In this document: positions 1-8,109 of the stretch, one piece after another
How the letters are laid out: every line of letters starts with the position of its first letter
Position numbering within the stretch: position 1 is the stretch's first letter
Source: UBA4312 sp002394635
Lineage (GTDB): Bacteria > Bacillota_I > Bacilli_A > Erysipelotrichales > Erysipelotrichaceae
Reading direction: 5' to 3'
DNA length: 64,000 bases
Assembly (NCBI GenBank): GCA_946539765.1
Contig: CAMNHO010000009.1
Location: 24,589 to 88,588, forward strand
Notes under the pieces: model-generated
Told to the model about the DNA's origin: nothing
Databases searched by the model: none
The model's input: the letters and a program-made list of their open reading frames with translations, nothing else
Position numbers and translations under genes: made by a program

Positions 1-20
1 AACGTTTCCTTAATTCAAAA

Positions 21-45
21 AAAGGAATCGGTTTTCGATTCCTTT
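21..45 (-). terminator. Intrinsic terminator of the ABC exporter operon
   Basis: A 10-bp perfect inverted repeat (AAAGGAATCG / CGATTCCTTT) with a 5-nt loop, followed on the minus strand by a T-rich tract. It overlaps the stop codon of the exporter gene that ends at 44. Confidence 0.8.
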
Positions 46-1891
46 ATTCTAATATTAGTCCTTCATCAAACTGAGAGTTATATAACTGCGCATAGAAACC
101 ATTTTTCTCTAACAGCTCTTCGTGCTTTCCCTGCTCTACTATATCCCCATGATTCATCACCAGAATCAGATCCGCATTCCGGATCGTAGACAGACGATGT
201 GCGATAATAAAGCTGGTTCTTCCTTTCATCAAAGCATCCATAGCTTTTTGGATCAACTCTTCCGTGCGCGTATCCACGGAAGATGTAGCTTCATCCAGGA
301 TCAGGACATTCGCATCAGCCAATATAGCCCGGGCTATCGTCAACAGCTGCTTCTGTCCCTGGGAAATATTGGTCGCATCTTCATTTAATTCCATTTTATA
401 TCCGCCCGGCAGCGTTTCGATGAAATGATCGGCATGAGCCGCTTTGGCTGCCTCATACACTTCCTCATCGGTTGCGTCCAGACGGCCATAACGGATATTT
501 TCCATAATGGTGCCTTTAAATAACCATGTATCTTGTAAAACCATTCCGAAATGTTTTCGTACGTCCTTACGGTTCATCTTATTTACATCACAGCCATCCA
601 GAAGGATCCGCCCTTCATTAACATCATAGAAGCGCATAAGCAGTTTGACCATGGTGGTCTTACCAGCTCCGGTCGGCCCGACGATGGCCACCTTTTGTCC
701 CGGTTTGGCAACGGCGCTGAAATCCTTGATCACAACCACATTCGGATCATAACCGAATCGAACATGTTCAAATGCCACTTCGCCTTCCACATGTTCCAAT
801 ACGATTGCATTTTCCACTTCCTGCGCTTCTTCTTTTTCATCCAGGAATTCAAACACACGCTCACTGGCAGCTGCCATGGATTGAACCATATTAATGATCT
901 GTGCCATCTGTTGGATCGGCTGGGTAAACTGGCGAACATATTGAATAAAAGCTTGAATATCCCCAATACCGATCACACCATGGATTGCCAACAATCCACC
1001 GCTGATGGCGACCCCTACATACCCCATATTTCCGACAAAGACCATGACCGGCTGCATCAATCCGGATAAAAACTGTGATTTCCATGCAGACTGATACAAG
1101 ATTTCATTGGTCTCATTAAATGTTTTTACAACATCCTCTTCCTTATTAAAAGCCTGTACGACCAAATGACCACTGTAGGTTTCTTCCACCTGTCCGTTGA
1201 TATGTCCCAAATATTCCTGTTGGCGACGGAAGTGCTTTTGGGAAAACTTGACAACCAACGATACAAACAAGATCGATATCGGCAGGATGACCAGAGCAAT
1301 CAGTGTCATCAACGGAGAAATCGATACCATCATGATCAGAATTCCGATCAAAGTGGCAAAGGAGGTAATGATCTGTGTGATGCTTTGATTCAATCCCATC
1401 CCCAATGTATCCACATCGTTGGTAATGCGGGAAAGAACCTCTCCATAGGTACGACTTTCAAAATATTTCATCGGGATCCGATTGATCTTTTCGGAAATAT
1501 CCTTACGAATACGGAAGCAGATCTTCTGTGTGATGGAAGTCATGATCCATCCCTGAAAGAAATTCGCTAGGGCGCTGAATATATACAAACCCAATGTAAT
1601 CAGTAAGACATTGCGTATATACATAAAGTCAATACCGCCAGTACCGGCAATCTTACGCATCAGACCATCAAACAACGCATTGGTTGCCCTTGCCATGATC
1701 TTAGGACCCGCTACCGAGAAGGCAGTTGACAATACCGCCAGGATCATCACAAATACAATCAGATACTTATAACTGCCAATGTACTGCAGCAGATTCTTCA
1801 TCGCCTTTTTAAAATTCTTTGGTTTTTCGCCGGGAGCCATACGCCCTCCCGGTCCATGATGGCGTGGAGCCTGTGTTTTTTGTTCGCTCAT
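44..1891 (-). CDS. Heterodimeric ABC exporter, canonical-ATPase subunit (LmrD-like)
   Basis: A 615-residue half-transporter with an N-terminal six-helix exporter domain (about residues 40-330) and a C-terminal nucleotide-binding domain. The Walker A motif GPTGAGKTT lies near residue 404, the signature ISQGQKQ near 508 and Walker B LILDEATSS near 528, with the catalytic Glu intact. It overlaps the upstream partner by an ATGA junction, so the two are translationally coupled and probably form a heterodimer. This subunit would supply the main hydrolytic site. The family (LmrCD, TM287/288) exports drugs and other amphipathic compounds at the membrane; the substrate here is unknown. A MarR-family gene heads the operon and probably represses it. 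Confidence 0.9.
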   Translation of the reverse strand: MSEQKTQAPRHHGPGGRMAPGEKPKNFKKAMKNLLQYIGSYKYLIVFVMILAVLSTAFSVAGPKIMARATNALFDGLMRKIAGTGGIDFMYIRNVLLITLGLYIFSALANFFQGWIMTSITQKICFRIRKDISEKINRIPMKYFESRTYGEVLSRITNDVDTLGMGLNQSITQIITSFATLIGILIMMVSISPLMTLIALVILPISILFVSLVVKFSQKHFRRQQEYLGHINGQVEETYSGHLVVQAFNKEEDVVKTFNETNEILYQSAWKSQFLSGLMQPVMVFVGNMGYVGVAISGGLLAIHGVIGIGDIQAFIQYVRQFTQPIQQMAQIINMVQSMAAASERVFEFLDEKEEAQEVENAIVLEHVEGEVAFEHVRFGYDPNVVVIKDFSAVAKPGQKVAIVGPTGAGKTTMVKLLMRFYDVNEGRILLDGCDVNKMNRKDVRKHFGMVLQDTWLFKGTIMENIRYGRLDATDEEVYEAAKAAHADHFIETLPGGYKMELNEDATNISQGQKQLLTIARAILADANVLILDEATSSVDTRTEELIQKAMDALMKGRTSFIIAHRLSTIRNADLILVMNHGDIVEQGKHEELLEKNGFYAQLYNSQFDEGLILE

Positions 1892-4203
1892 GCCCAGACC
1901 ACCTCCTTCACGCTTTTTTCCAGTTCTTCTTCCGAAAGCTGACTGGTCGCAATTTCCTGATAGACTTGACAGGTTTTCAGCAATTCGGCATGTGTTCCTT
2001 TGCCGACAACCTTGCCTCTTCGCAGAACGATAATCTGATCCGCATGCAGGATCGTACTGATCCGTTGTGCCACAATGATCACCGCCTTGTCTTTGACCTG
2101 CGATTCCAGTGCTTTACGTAGATTGGCATCTGTCTTCATATCCAGAGCAGAGAAACTGTCGTCAAAGACCAGAATACGCGAAGGCTTCACCAAGGCACGC
2201 GCAATCGCTAAACGCTGCTTCTGCCCACCGGATACATTGCTGCCACCTTGGGCAATGGCCTTTTCAAACTGCCCAGGATCACTTTCGATAAAATCGATTG
2301 CCTGAGCTGTCTTAGCGGCTTTTCGCATATCTTCTGTTGTCGCTTCTCTATTCCCGAATCGCAAATTGGAAGAAACCGTTCCGGAGAACAACACGCCCTT
2401 TTGCGGCACAAACGCAATCTGGTCACGGAGATCCTTCAGACGGATGTTTCGAATGTCATGCCCATCCAGCTCGATGGATCCTTCTGTGACATCGTAAAAA
2501 CGCGGGATCAGATTCACCACGGTGGATTTTCCACAGCCGGTGCTGCCGATAATCGCGGTCGTCTGCCCTGGTTGAACGGTAAAATCAATATCGGACAACA
2601 CTTCTTTTTTCGCATTCGGATACCGGAAGTGAACATGGCGAAATGATAATACACCTTGCCCTTCGGTATACGGCTCCGGTTCATTCGGATCGGCAATGGA
2701 CGGAACGGTCTGTAACACCTCATCAATTCGGTCTGCTGCTACACCCGCTCTTGGCAGCATAATAGACATCGCAGTCAGCATTAAAAAGGACATGACAATC
2801 TGCATGGAATAGGTTATAAATGCGGTCATAGCCCCGACCTGCAATGTTCCGGCATCGATTCGATGTGCGGACACCCAGACGATCAATAACGTTGTACAGT
2901 TCATAATGATCATCATACAAGGCATCATGAATGTCATAACACGGTTGGTAAACAATTGTGTTTTCATCAAATTTTCATTCGCTGTCTCAAATCGTAAGGC
3001 TTGTTCTTTTTCCCTGCCAAAAGCACGGATCACGGATAAGCCTGTCAATATCTCACGGGAAACTAGATTCAGCTGATCGATCAGTTTCTGCATCAATTTA
3101 AATTTTGGCATCGCTACACTGACAAGCAGCAATACAAGGCCGGAAATCATCAATACGGTCATCACAATGATCCAGCCCATATGCGCTTTGGTCTCCATCA
3201 CCTTCAGGATCCCTCCGATTCCTAAGATCGGCGCATACAGAGCCATGCGCAGCATCATCGTTGTCACCATCTGGATCTGCTGCACATCATTGGTGCTTCG
3301 GGTAATCAATGATGCCGTAGAAAACTGATCCATCTCCGTATTTGAAAATCGAACGACCCGTTCAAAAATGGAACCCCTTAGTTTTCTTCCAATACCGGCC
3401 CCGGTCCGGGCCGACAGAAAACCAGCTGCCACAGACGCAATCAGCATTAAACCGGCCATACTCAACATTCGCTTTCCCTGGTTCCAAAGATACTGGATCT
3501 GGATCGCATCTACATCTACATTCGCTTCCTTGTCACATTGGATCGCATAAGATATCCCCATGGATTTCAATGTATTGCTGCCGATGGTATCTATCATGGT
3601 TTCCATCTGTGTCCGCATCTGCTCTATCGATACACTTCCATCGGCTAAAATGGTCAGCATCAGAGGGCGCACATCCACATAAGTGGATACTTTGCCGTTT
3701 TCATCCTCAGCTTCAAAGGTTTTCAGCTGAACCTGCAATAATTGGGAAATCTGCTCGACAGTCATGGAACGGATCTGCTCTTCTGTCACAGGAATATTCG
3801 GATTGGCTTCCAGAGACTTTATTACCAGATCCTTAAATGAGTCTTCCTTCATATTTCCCATTTGATATGCCATGACTATCGGCATCAATAACTTGTCATC
3901 CAATTGGTCCAGTTCTTGTTCGGACAGATTCTTTAACTCATAGATGTCTTCCTTCTTTGTATATGAGGTTTCCAGCAGTTCTTTTTCATCCTCGGTCATC
4001 ACCACTTCAGATAACGACATCTCCTGATTCGTCATCTTCTTCGGAAGAATATGAGATATCCCATGATTCTGGATACCCACATCAATCAGGTCTGATGTAT
4101 AAGATGGCAGCGACAGATCACAGTACGCCTGCAATCCCAACATACAAAAAATCAAGATGACCATATACCAATATGGAATCAAATTCTTAAATATCTTTCG
4201 CAT
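1888..4203 (-). CDS. Heterodimeric ABC exporter, degenerate-ATPase subunit (LmrC-like) with large extracytoplasmic insert
   Basis: About 771 residues. TM1 (near residues 10-27) is followed by roughly 200 mostly hydrophilic residues before TM2 near 235, so the protein carries a large insertion in the first outside loop. The rest is the usual exporter domain plus an ATPase domain: Walker A GSTGCGKST near 553, signature VSGGQKQRL, and Walker B VFDDSFSALD, where the catalytic Glu is replaced by Asp. That is the normal degenerate site of heterodimeric exporters. I prefer the ATG at 4203, which follows GGAG at good distance, over the ATG at 4212, which abuts the same element. The gene overlaps the end of the MarR gene and is coupled to the downstream partner. 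Confidence 0.88.
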   Translation of the reverse strand: MRKIFKNLIPYWYMVILIFCMLGLQAYCDLSLPSYTSDLIDVGIQNHGISHILPKKMTNQEMSLSEVVMTEDEKELLETSYTKKEDIYELKNLSEQELDQLDDKLLMPIVMAYQMGNMKEDSFKDLVIKSLEANPNIPVTEEQIRSMTVEQISQLLQVQLKTFEAEDENGKVSTYVDVRPLMLTILADGSVSIEQMRTQMETMIDTIGSNTLKSMGISYAIQCDKEANVDVDAIQIQYLWNQGKRMLSMAGLMLIASVAAGFLSARTGAGIGRKLRGSIFERVVRFSNTEMDQFSTASLITRSTNDVQQIQMVTTMMLRMALYAPILGIGGILKVMETKAHMGWIIVMTVLMISGLVLLLVSVAMPKFKLMQKLIDQLNLVSREILTGLSVIRAFGREKEQALRFETANENLMKTQLFTNRVMTFMMPCMMIIMNCTTLLIVWVSAHRIDAGTLQVGAMTAFITYSMQIVMSFLMLTAMSIMLPRAGVAADRIDEVLQTVPSIADPNEPEPYTEGQGVLSFRHVHFRYPNAKKEVLSDIDFTVQPGQTTAIIGSTGCGKSTVVNLIPRFYDVTEGSIELDGHDIRNIRLKDLRDQIAFVPQKGVLFSGTVSSNLRFGNREATTEDMRKAAKTAQAIDFIESDPGQFEKAIAQGGSNVSGGQKQRLAIARALVKPSRILVFDDSFSALDMKTDANLRKALESQVKDKAVIIVAQRISTILHADQIIVLRRGKVVGKGTHAELLKTCQVYQEIATSQLSEEELEKSVKEVVWA

Positions 4204-4630
4204 TTCCCTCATCTCCTATCAATTTATCCAGCAATCCGATCAGATTTCGTTTATCCTGCGGATCCAGCTTTCCGAAAAAAGCTTTCCACTGTTTTCTTTT
4301 TTGAGCAGCTTCATTTTCTGCCTGTCTTTTTCCTTCCTCTGTCAACAGCAGCAAATATGTTCTTTTATCCTTCTCACCTTGTACTTTGCGTATATAACCG
4401 TCTCGCTCCAGTTTACTGACCATTTCACTTAATGTGGAAGGGCTGACCTTGATATCATCCAACAACTCTTTTTGGTGGACTGGATGCGTTTTTTCAGCCA
4501 GCAGCATCAATATCATATTTCTGTGAAACGCTTTTTTAGCCTGGGGATCCGAACTGGTACAATTCTTTTGAAGCTCTTTTTTTACCTGCCTCAATTTAAA
4601 AAAGATCTGCTGATCCAATGATTTATTCAT
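4187..4630 (-). CDS. MarR-family transcriptional regulator
   Basis: A 147-residue winged-helix protein. The central part (HQKELLDDI..SPSTLSEMVSKLERDGYI) is a typical MarR recognition helix, followed by the wing (VQGEKDKRTYLLLLTEEG). It is the first gene of an operon with two ABC exporter subunits whose start it overlaps. MarR proteins usually bind a palindrome over their own promoter and release it on ligand binding; such a palindrome lies just upstream (4655-4683). The likely role is a drug- or metabolite-responsive repressor of the exporter. The ligand cannot be predicted. Confidence 0.9.
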   Translation of the reverse strand: MNKSLDQQIFFKLRQVKKELQKNCTSSDPQAKKAFHRNMILMLLAEKTHPVHQKELLDDIKVSPSTLSEMVSKLERDGYIRKVQGEKDKRTYLLLLTEEGKRQAENEAAQKRKQWKAFFGKLDPQDKRNLIGLLDKLIGDEGNAKDI

Positions 4631-4654
4631 AAAGCACCTCTAATAAATTCGTAA

Positions 4655-4687
4655 CCGAACTATAACATAGTCTATTAATTCGGTCAA
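4655..4687 (-). promoter_or_regulatory. Promoter and overlapping MarR operator of the exporter operon
   Basis: Read on the minus strand, a -35 TTGACC (4682-4687) and a -10 TATAGT (4659-4664) are separated by 17 bp. An inverted repeat CCGAA...TTCGG (4655-4683), with a further partly symmetric TATA/TATTA core, covers the spacer and -10. This is the expected place for autorepression by the MarR protein encoded immediately downstream. Confidence 0.7.
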
Positions 4688-4778
4688 TTTGACAGACATA
4701 CGAACTACTTTATTATGATTTTATCTTGAGTTCTTTTTAAAAGTTTCTTATACTTATTCAGTAAAAAGGAGGCCCTCT

Positions 4779-5651
4779 ATGAAAGAGTATCAACCGTTTA
4801 AAGCCGGTAAAGTTCGCGAGATTTACGATAATGACGATTCCCTGATCATGGTCGCAACCGACCGCATCAGCGCTTTTGACCACATTTTAAAAAACGAGAT
4901 CACAAAAAAAGGAACCATTCTGACACAGATGTCTAAATTCTGGTTTGATTACACAAAGGATATTGTCCCAAACCATATGATCAGTACGGATACCAACGAT
5001 ATGCCGGAATTTTTCCGCAATGATAAGTTTGCAGGCAAAAGTATGCTCGTTAAAAAATTAACCATGCTGCCAATTGAATGTATTGTTCGTGGATACATCA
5101 CCGGATCCGGATGGGCTAGCTATCAGGAGAATGGTACCGTATGCGGTATTTCTCTGCCGGCAGGTCTACAGGAATGCGATAAGCTGCCGGAACCGATCTT
5201 CACACCAAGCACAAAAGCCGACCTTGGTGATCATGATGAGAATATCGATATTGAAAAAACGATTGAGATTCTGGAGAAGGAATTCCCGGGAAAAGGAAAA
5301 GAATACGCCGAAAGAATCAGTGAAGCTACCATTGCCCTGTATAAAAAATGCGCTGACTACGCATTGACACGTGGCATCATCATTGCTGATACTAAGTTTG
5401 AATTCGGCCTGGATGAAAACGGAAATGTTGTCTTGGCTGATGAGATGCTGACACCGGACAGCTCCCGTTTCTGGCCACTGGATGGTTATAAACCAGGGCA
5501 GTCACAGCCATCATTTGACAAGCAGTATGTACGTGACTGGTTAAAAGCCAATCCGGGTAGTGACTATCTACTGCCACAGGATGTCATTGACATGACTATT
5601 TCCAAATACAAAGAAGCGTATTTCTTATTAACAGGAAAAGAAATCGCATAA
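4779..5651 (+). CDS. purC: Phosphoribosylaminoimidazole-succinocarboxamide synthase
   Basis: A 290-residue SAICAR synthetase. It joins aspartate to CAIR with ATP in de novo purine synthesis in the cytoplasm. The N-terminal KAGKVREIYD, the DRISAFD motif, the IECIVRGYITGSG segment and LADEMLTPDSSRFWP are hallmarks of the family. The length matches the longer PurC type. The ribosome binding site AAGGAGG lies 6 nt before the ATG. It stands alone here, between a divergent MarR operon and its own terminator, with no other pur gene in the window. Confidence 0.97.
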   Translation: MKEYQPFKAGKVREIYDNDDSLIMVATDRISAFDHILKNEITKKGTILTQMSKFWFDYTKDIVPNHMISTDTNDMPEFFRNDKFAGKSMLVKKLTMLPIECIVRGYITGSGWASYQENGTVCGISLPAGLQECDKLPEPIFTPSTKADLGDHDENIDIEKTIEILEKEFPGKGKEYAERISEATIALYKKCADYALTRGIIIADTKFEFGLDENGNVVLADEMLTPDSSRFWPLDGYKPGQSQPSFDKQYVRDWLKANPGSDYLLPQDVIDMTISKYKEAYFLLTGKEIA

Positions 5652-5659
5652 TAATGAAC

Positions 5660-5706
5660 AAAAGCTCTTCTCAAAGTTGAATCACTTTGAAAAGAGCTTT
5701 TCTATT
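5660..5706 (+). terminator. Intrinsic terminator of purC
   Basis: A long inverted repeat (AAAAGCTCTTcTCAAAGT / ACTTTGAAAAGAGCTTTT with one bulge) followed by TCTATTTT, starting 9 nt after the purC stop. Its symmetry could also let it stop transcripts from the opposite strand. Confidence 0.85.
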
Positions 5707-5752
5707 TTATAAGATTCATTCCCTGTTAACGAAGATCTGTTCAATCGATGGA

Positions 5753-6388
5753 TTATACAATCTCCTTTTTCTCATACAATTTGATGGTCAAGATCCATGC
5801 GCCTGCATAGACTAAAGCAGCCAATACCACTGCCGCAACGGCAGCCCCTGTTCCCGATGTATTCTGAAACACTTGATAAACCTGATCAGACAGGTTCATC
5901 ATAACAACTGCCATGGAAACCACAAGAGCCATGATGACATAGCGAGCCAGCATCCCCTTCTGGGAGCCAAAATACATATTTAAAGGAATCGTTCCGATTG
6001 TGATGACTACCGTAAACAGATACATGGTCATCGATGTAAGTCCGATCCATTCCATGTTCATATAGCCATTGACCAGACCGGCAATCACAGACATAATGAT
6101 ATGCAACAAAATGATGCCTCCACCGCTCATCAAAGCGAATACATATTTTTCGGATACGATCGTCTTACGTGATAAAGGTAGACATTCACAATAGCTAAAC
6201 CATTTCATCTGATCATCGATCTGGATGGATGATGTACTCAGGACATTGATAAAGAATACGCCATAAATTGTCCAGAATGAGTTTTGAAGCCATGCACCGG
6301 CCACAGTAAATCCTATCGAAACCAGAAGAAATATCTTATACTGTCGAACCAGTAATAACATATCCTTATAAAGTAATCCTTTCATCAT
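5753..6388 (-). CDS. ABC-2 type transporter permease
   Basis: A 211-residue integral membrane protein with about six hydrophobic segments, beginning with the cytoplasmic patch MMKGLLYKDMLLLVRQYK typical of ABC-2 permeases of the YtrC/BcrB type. It overlaps the end of the ABC ATPase gene by 23 bp, so they form one transporter. An AGGAG site precedes the ATG at 6388 by 6 nt. The substrate is unknown; such GntR-ABC-permease trios often respond to cell-envelope antibiotics. Confidence 0.82.
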   Translation of the reverse strand: MMKGLLYKDMLLLVRQYKIFLLVSIGFTVAGAWLQNSFWTIYGVFFINVLSTSSIQIDDQMKWFSYCECLPLSRKTIVSEKYVFALMSGGGIILLHIIMSVIAGLVNGYMNMEWIGLTSMTMYLFTVVITIGTIPLNMYFGSQKGMLARYVIMALVVSMAVVMMNLSDQVYQVFQNTSGTGAAVAAVVLAALVYAGAWILTIKLYEKKEIV

Positions 6389-7229
6389 CCTCTTCTCCTT
6401 TGATCATATAAATAAACAGATCTTCCAAATCAAATGTGGTAGCCGTCAATTCCTTAGGAACTGCACTTCTTTCCATAAATACATCCACCCCGTAGCGGTT
6501 TTCTCTTTTTCCCAATACAGAAGCAGGATCCAATGCCAGATACTGGTCATAGGTACATTGCACACGTCCGTATTTTTCATAGATCCGGTCTTTTTCTTCT
6601 TCAAAAATCAGCTGTCCATCCTCAATAAAGAGAATATAATCACAAGCCTTTTCCAGGTCACTGACTATGTGACTGCTCATCAGTACTGAATGCTCTTCAT
6701 TCCGGGTAAACTCCAACAGCAGATCCAGGATCTCATCCCTTACCAACGGATCTAGACCACTGGTTGCTTCATCGAGGATCAACAGATCCGGATGATGCGA
6801 TAAGGCACAGATGATCATCACCTTCATTTTGTTGCCTCGGGACAGATCTTTAAACAATGTCTCCATTGGCACCTTTAATTTATTACATAAACGGATATAC
6901 AATTCCCTATCCCACTGCTGATAGATGGAAGCCATCATACGGCCGATTTCCGGAGCCTTCAAATAAGAAGGCATTCCTTCGTTATCCATGACGATTCCAA
7001 TCTTTTCTTTCAAGGATGGGATTGATTTTAAATCGGCATGTCCCAAAACTTCAACCGTTCCTCCGTCCTTGTTTATCATTCGCAGAATGGCTCGCAGGAT
7101 GGTTGTCTTGCCGGCACCGTTCTGTCCGACCATTCCCATGATCGTCCCGGAAGGTAAAGTAAAAGATATATTTTTTAAAGAAAAGTTTGCGTAGTTTTTT
7201 TGCAGTTTTTCTACTTTGATCGCATTCAT
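6366..7229 (-). CDS. ABC transporter ATP-binding protein (YtrB/BcrA-like)
   Basis: A 287-residue ATPase with Walker A GQNGAGKTT near residue 37, a variant signature DLSRGNKMKV, and Walker B LLILDEATSGLD. A C-terminal extension of about 60 residues follows the ATPase core, as in drug-efflux ATPases of this group. The start overlaps the GntR stop as ATGA, and the gene overlaps the permease downstream. It energises the ABC-2 permease at the cytoplasmic face. Confidence 0.92.
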   Translation of the reverse strand: MNAIKVEKLQKNYANFSLKNISFTLPSGTIMGMVGQNGAGKTTILRAILRMINKDGGTVEVLGHADLKSIPSLKEKIGIVMDNEGMPSYLKAPEIGRMMASIYQQWDRELYIRLCNKLKVPMETLFKDLSRGNKMKVMIICALSHHPDLLILDEATSGLDPLVRDEILDLLLEFTRNEEHSVLMSSHIVSDLEKACDYILFIEDGQLIFEEEKDRIYEKYGRVQCTYDQYLALDPASVLGKRENRYGVDVFMERSAVPKELTATTFDLEDLFIYMIKGEEDDERITL

Positions 7230-7603
7230 GATTCATCCTCCCAAATGGTATTCCACATCTCCAGTATTTCATCTTTTGTACATTGGATTCGTGAAGATAA
7301 GAACATAATGTCCATCATATGTCCCTCAATTTCCCTTAGTGTATTCTCTCGGATCCAATCCATATTCATTTCTGCCACAAAACAGCCTTTGCCAGCCACT
7401 GTATAGATAAATCCTTCTTTTTCCAGTTCTTCATATGCCCGTTTTGTGGTGATTACGCTGATTCGCAGATCCTTCGCCAGATTTCGGATCGACGGTAAAC
7501 TATCATCCGGCTTCAAGTCTCCGTTTACAATTTCATTGCGAATCTGATCATATACCTGCTTATAAATAGGAATTCCGCTTTTATTGTCAATAAATAGATT
7601 CAT
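7226..7603 (-). CDS. GntR-family (YtrA subfamily) transcriptional regulator
   Basis: A 125-residue protein: an N-terminal GntR winged helix (GIPIYKQVYDQIRNEIVNG, LPSIRNLAKDLRISVITTKR) and only a short C-terminal helical tail, the layout of YtrA regulators. It leads an operon with an ABC ATPase and permease. A perfect palindrome just upstream is a likely autoregulatory operator. Family members typically repress their ABC operon until an envelope-active compound appears; the inducer here is unknown. Confidence 0.92.
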   Translation of the reverse strand: MNLFIDNKSGIPIYKQVYDQIRNEIVNGDLKPDDSLPSIRNLAKDLRISVITTKRAYEELEKEGFIYTVAGKGCFVAEMNMDWIRENTLREIEGHMMDIMFLSSRIQCTKDEILEMWNTIWEDES

Positions 7604-7612
7604 TGTGCACCT

Positions 7613-7640
7613 CTGTATATATACAGTATATACAGTAAAT
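7613..7640 (-). promoter_or_regulatory. Palindromic operator upstream of the YtrA-like gene
   Basis: CTGTATATATACAG (7613-7626) is a perfect 14-bp palindrome located 9 nt before the GntR start codon. It is followed by overlapping half-site copies (TATATACAGTA). AT-rich palindromes of this sort are usual for YtrA-type GntR repressors. The assignment to this regulator is inferred from position. Confidence 0.6.
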
Positions 7641-7675
7641 ACGGTTTTGGCAAGAAAAAAAGAGGATTTCTCCTC

Positions 7676-8080
7676 TTATCCGAAAAATCTCTGGATTTCA
7701 ATCTGTGCGTTTTCCACAGAATCTGATCCATGAATAATATTATTCGTTGTGCTTGTCGCATAGTCACCGCGAATCGTTCCGGCGGCTGCCTCTTCATATT
7801 TTGTAGCGCCCATCAGGATCCGCATGCCCTTTACAGCATTATCTCCTTCCACGATCATCGCCAATACCGGTCCACTGGTCATGTATGCCAGCATTTCCGG
7901 AAAAAACGGCTTATCAGCTACATGGGCATAATGCTCCCTTAGGATGTCTTCTCCTAAGTTCATCATTTGAGCTTTCACAATTTTAAAGCCTTTCTTTTCA
8001 ATCCGGGAAATTACTTCTCCCATCAGACCGCGTTGTACGCAGTCTGGTTTTAACATGATATATGTTTGTTCTACTGCCAT
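7676..8080 (-). CDS. ndk: Nucleoside diphosphate kinase
   Basis: A 134-residue Ndk that passes phosphate from ATP to nucleoside diphosphates through a phospho-histidine. The start MAVEQTYIMLKPD is the normal Ndk N-terminus, and GGAGG precedes it by 8 nt, so I reject the longer reading frame beginning at 8113. The active-site segment NNIIHGSDSVENA and the RGDYA loop are intact. It sits between the GntR-ABC operon and a phosphodiesterase gene whose end it nearly touches. Confidence 0.97.
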   Translation of the reverse strand: MAVEQTYIMLKPDCVQRGLMGEVISRIEKKGFKIVKAQMMNLGEDILREHYAHVADKPFFPEMLAYMTSGPVLAMIVEGDNAVKGMRILMGATKYEEAAAGTIRGDYATSTTNNIIHGSDSVENAQIEIQRFFG

Positions 8081-8109
8081 ATTCTTTCCTCCTGAACACG
8101 TCAAGTATA

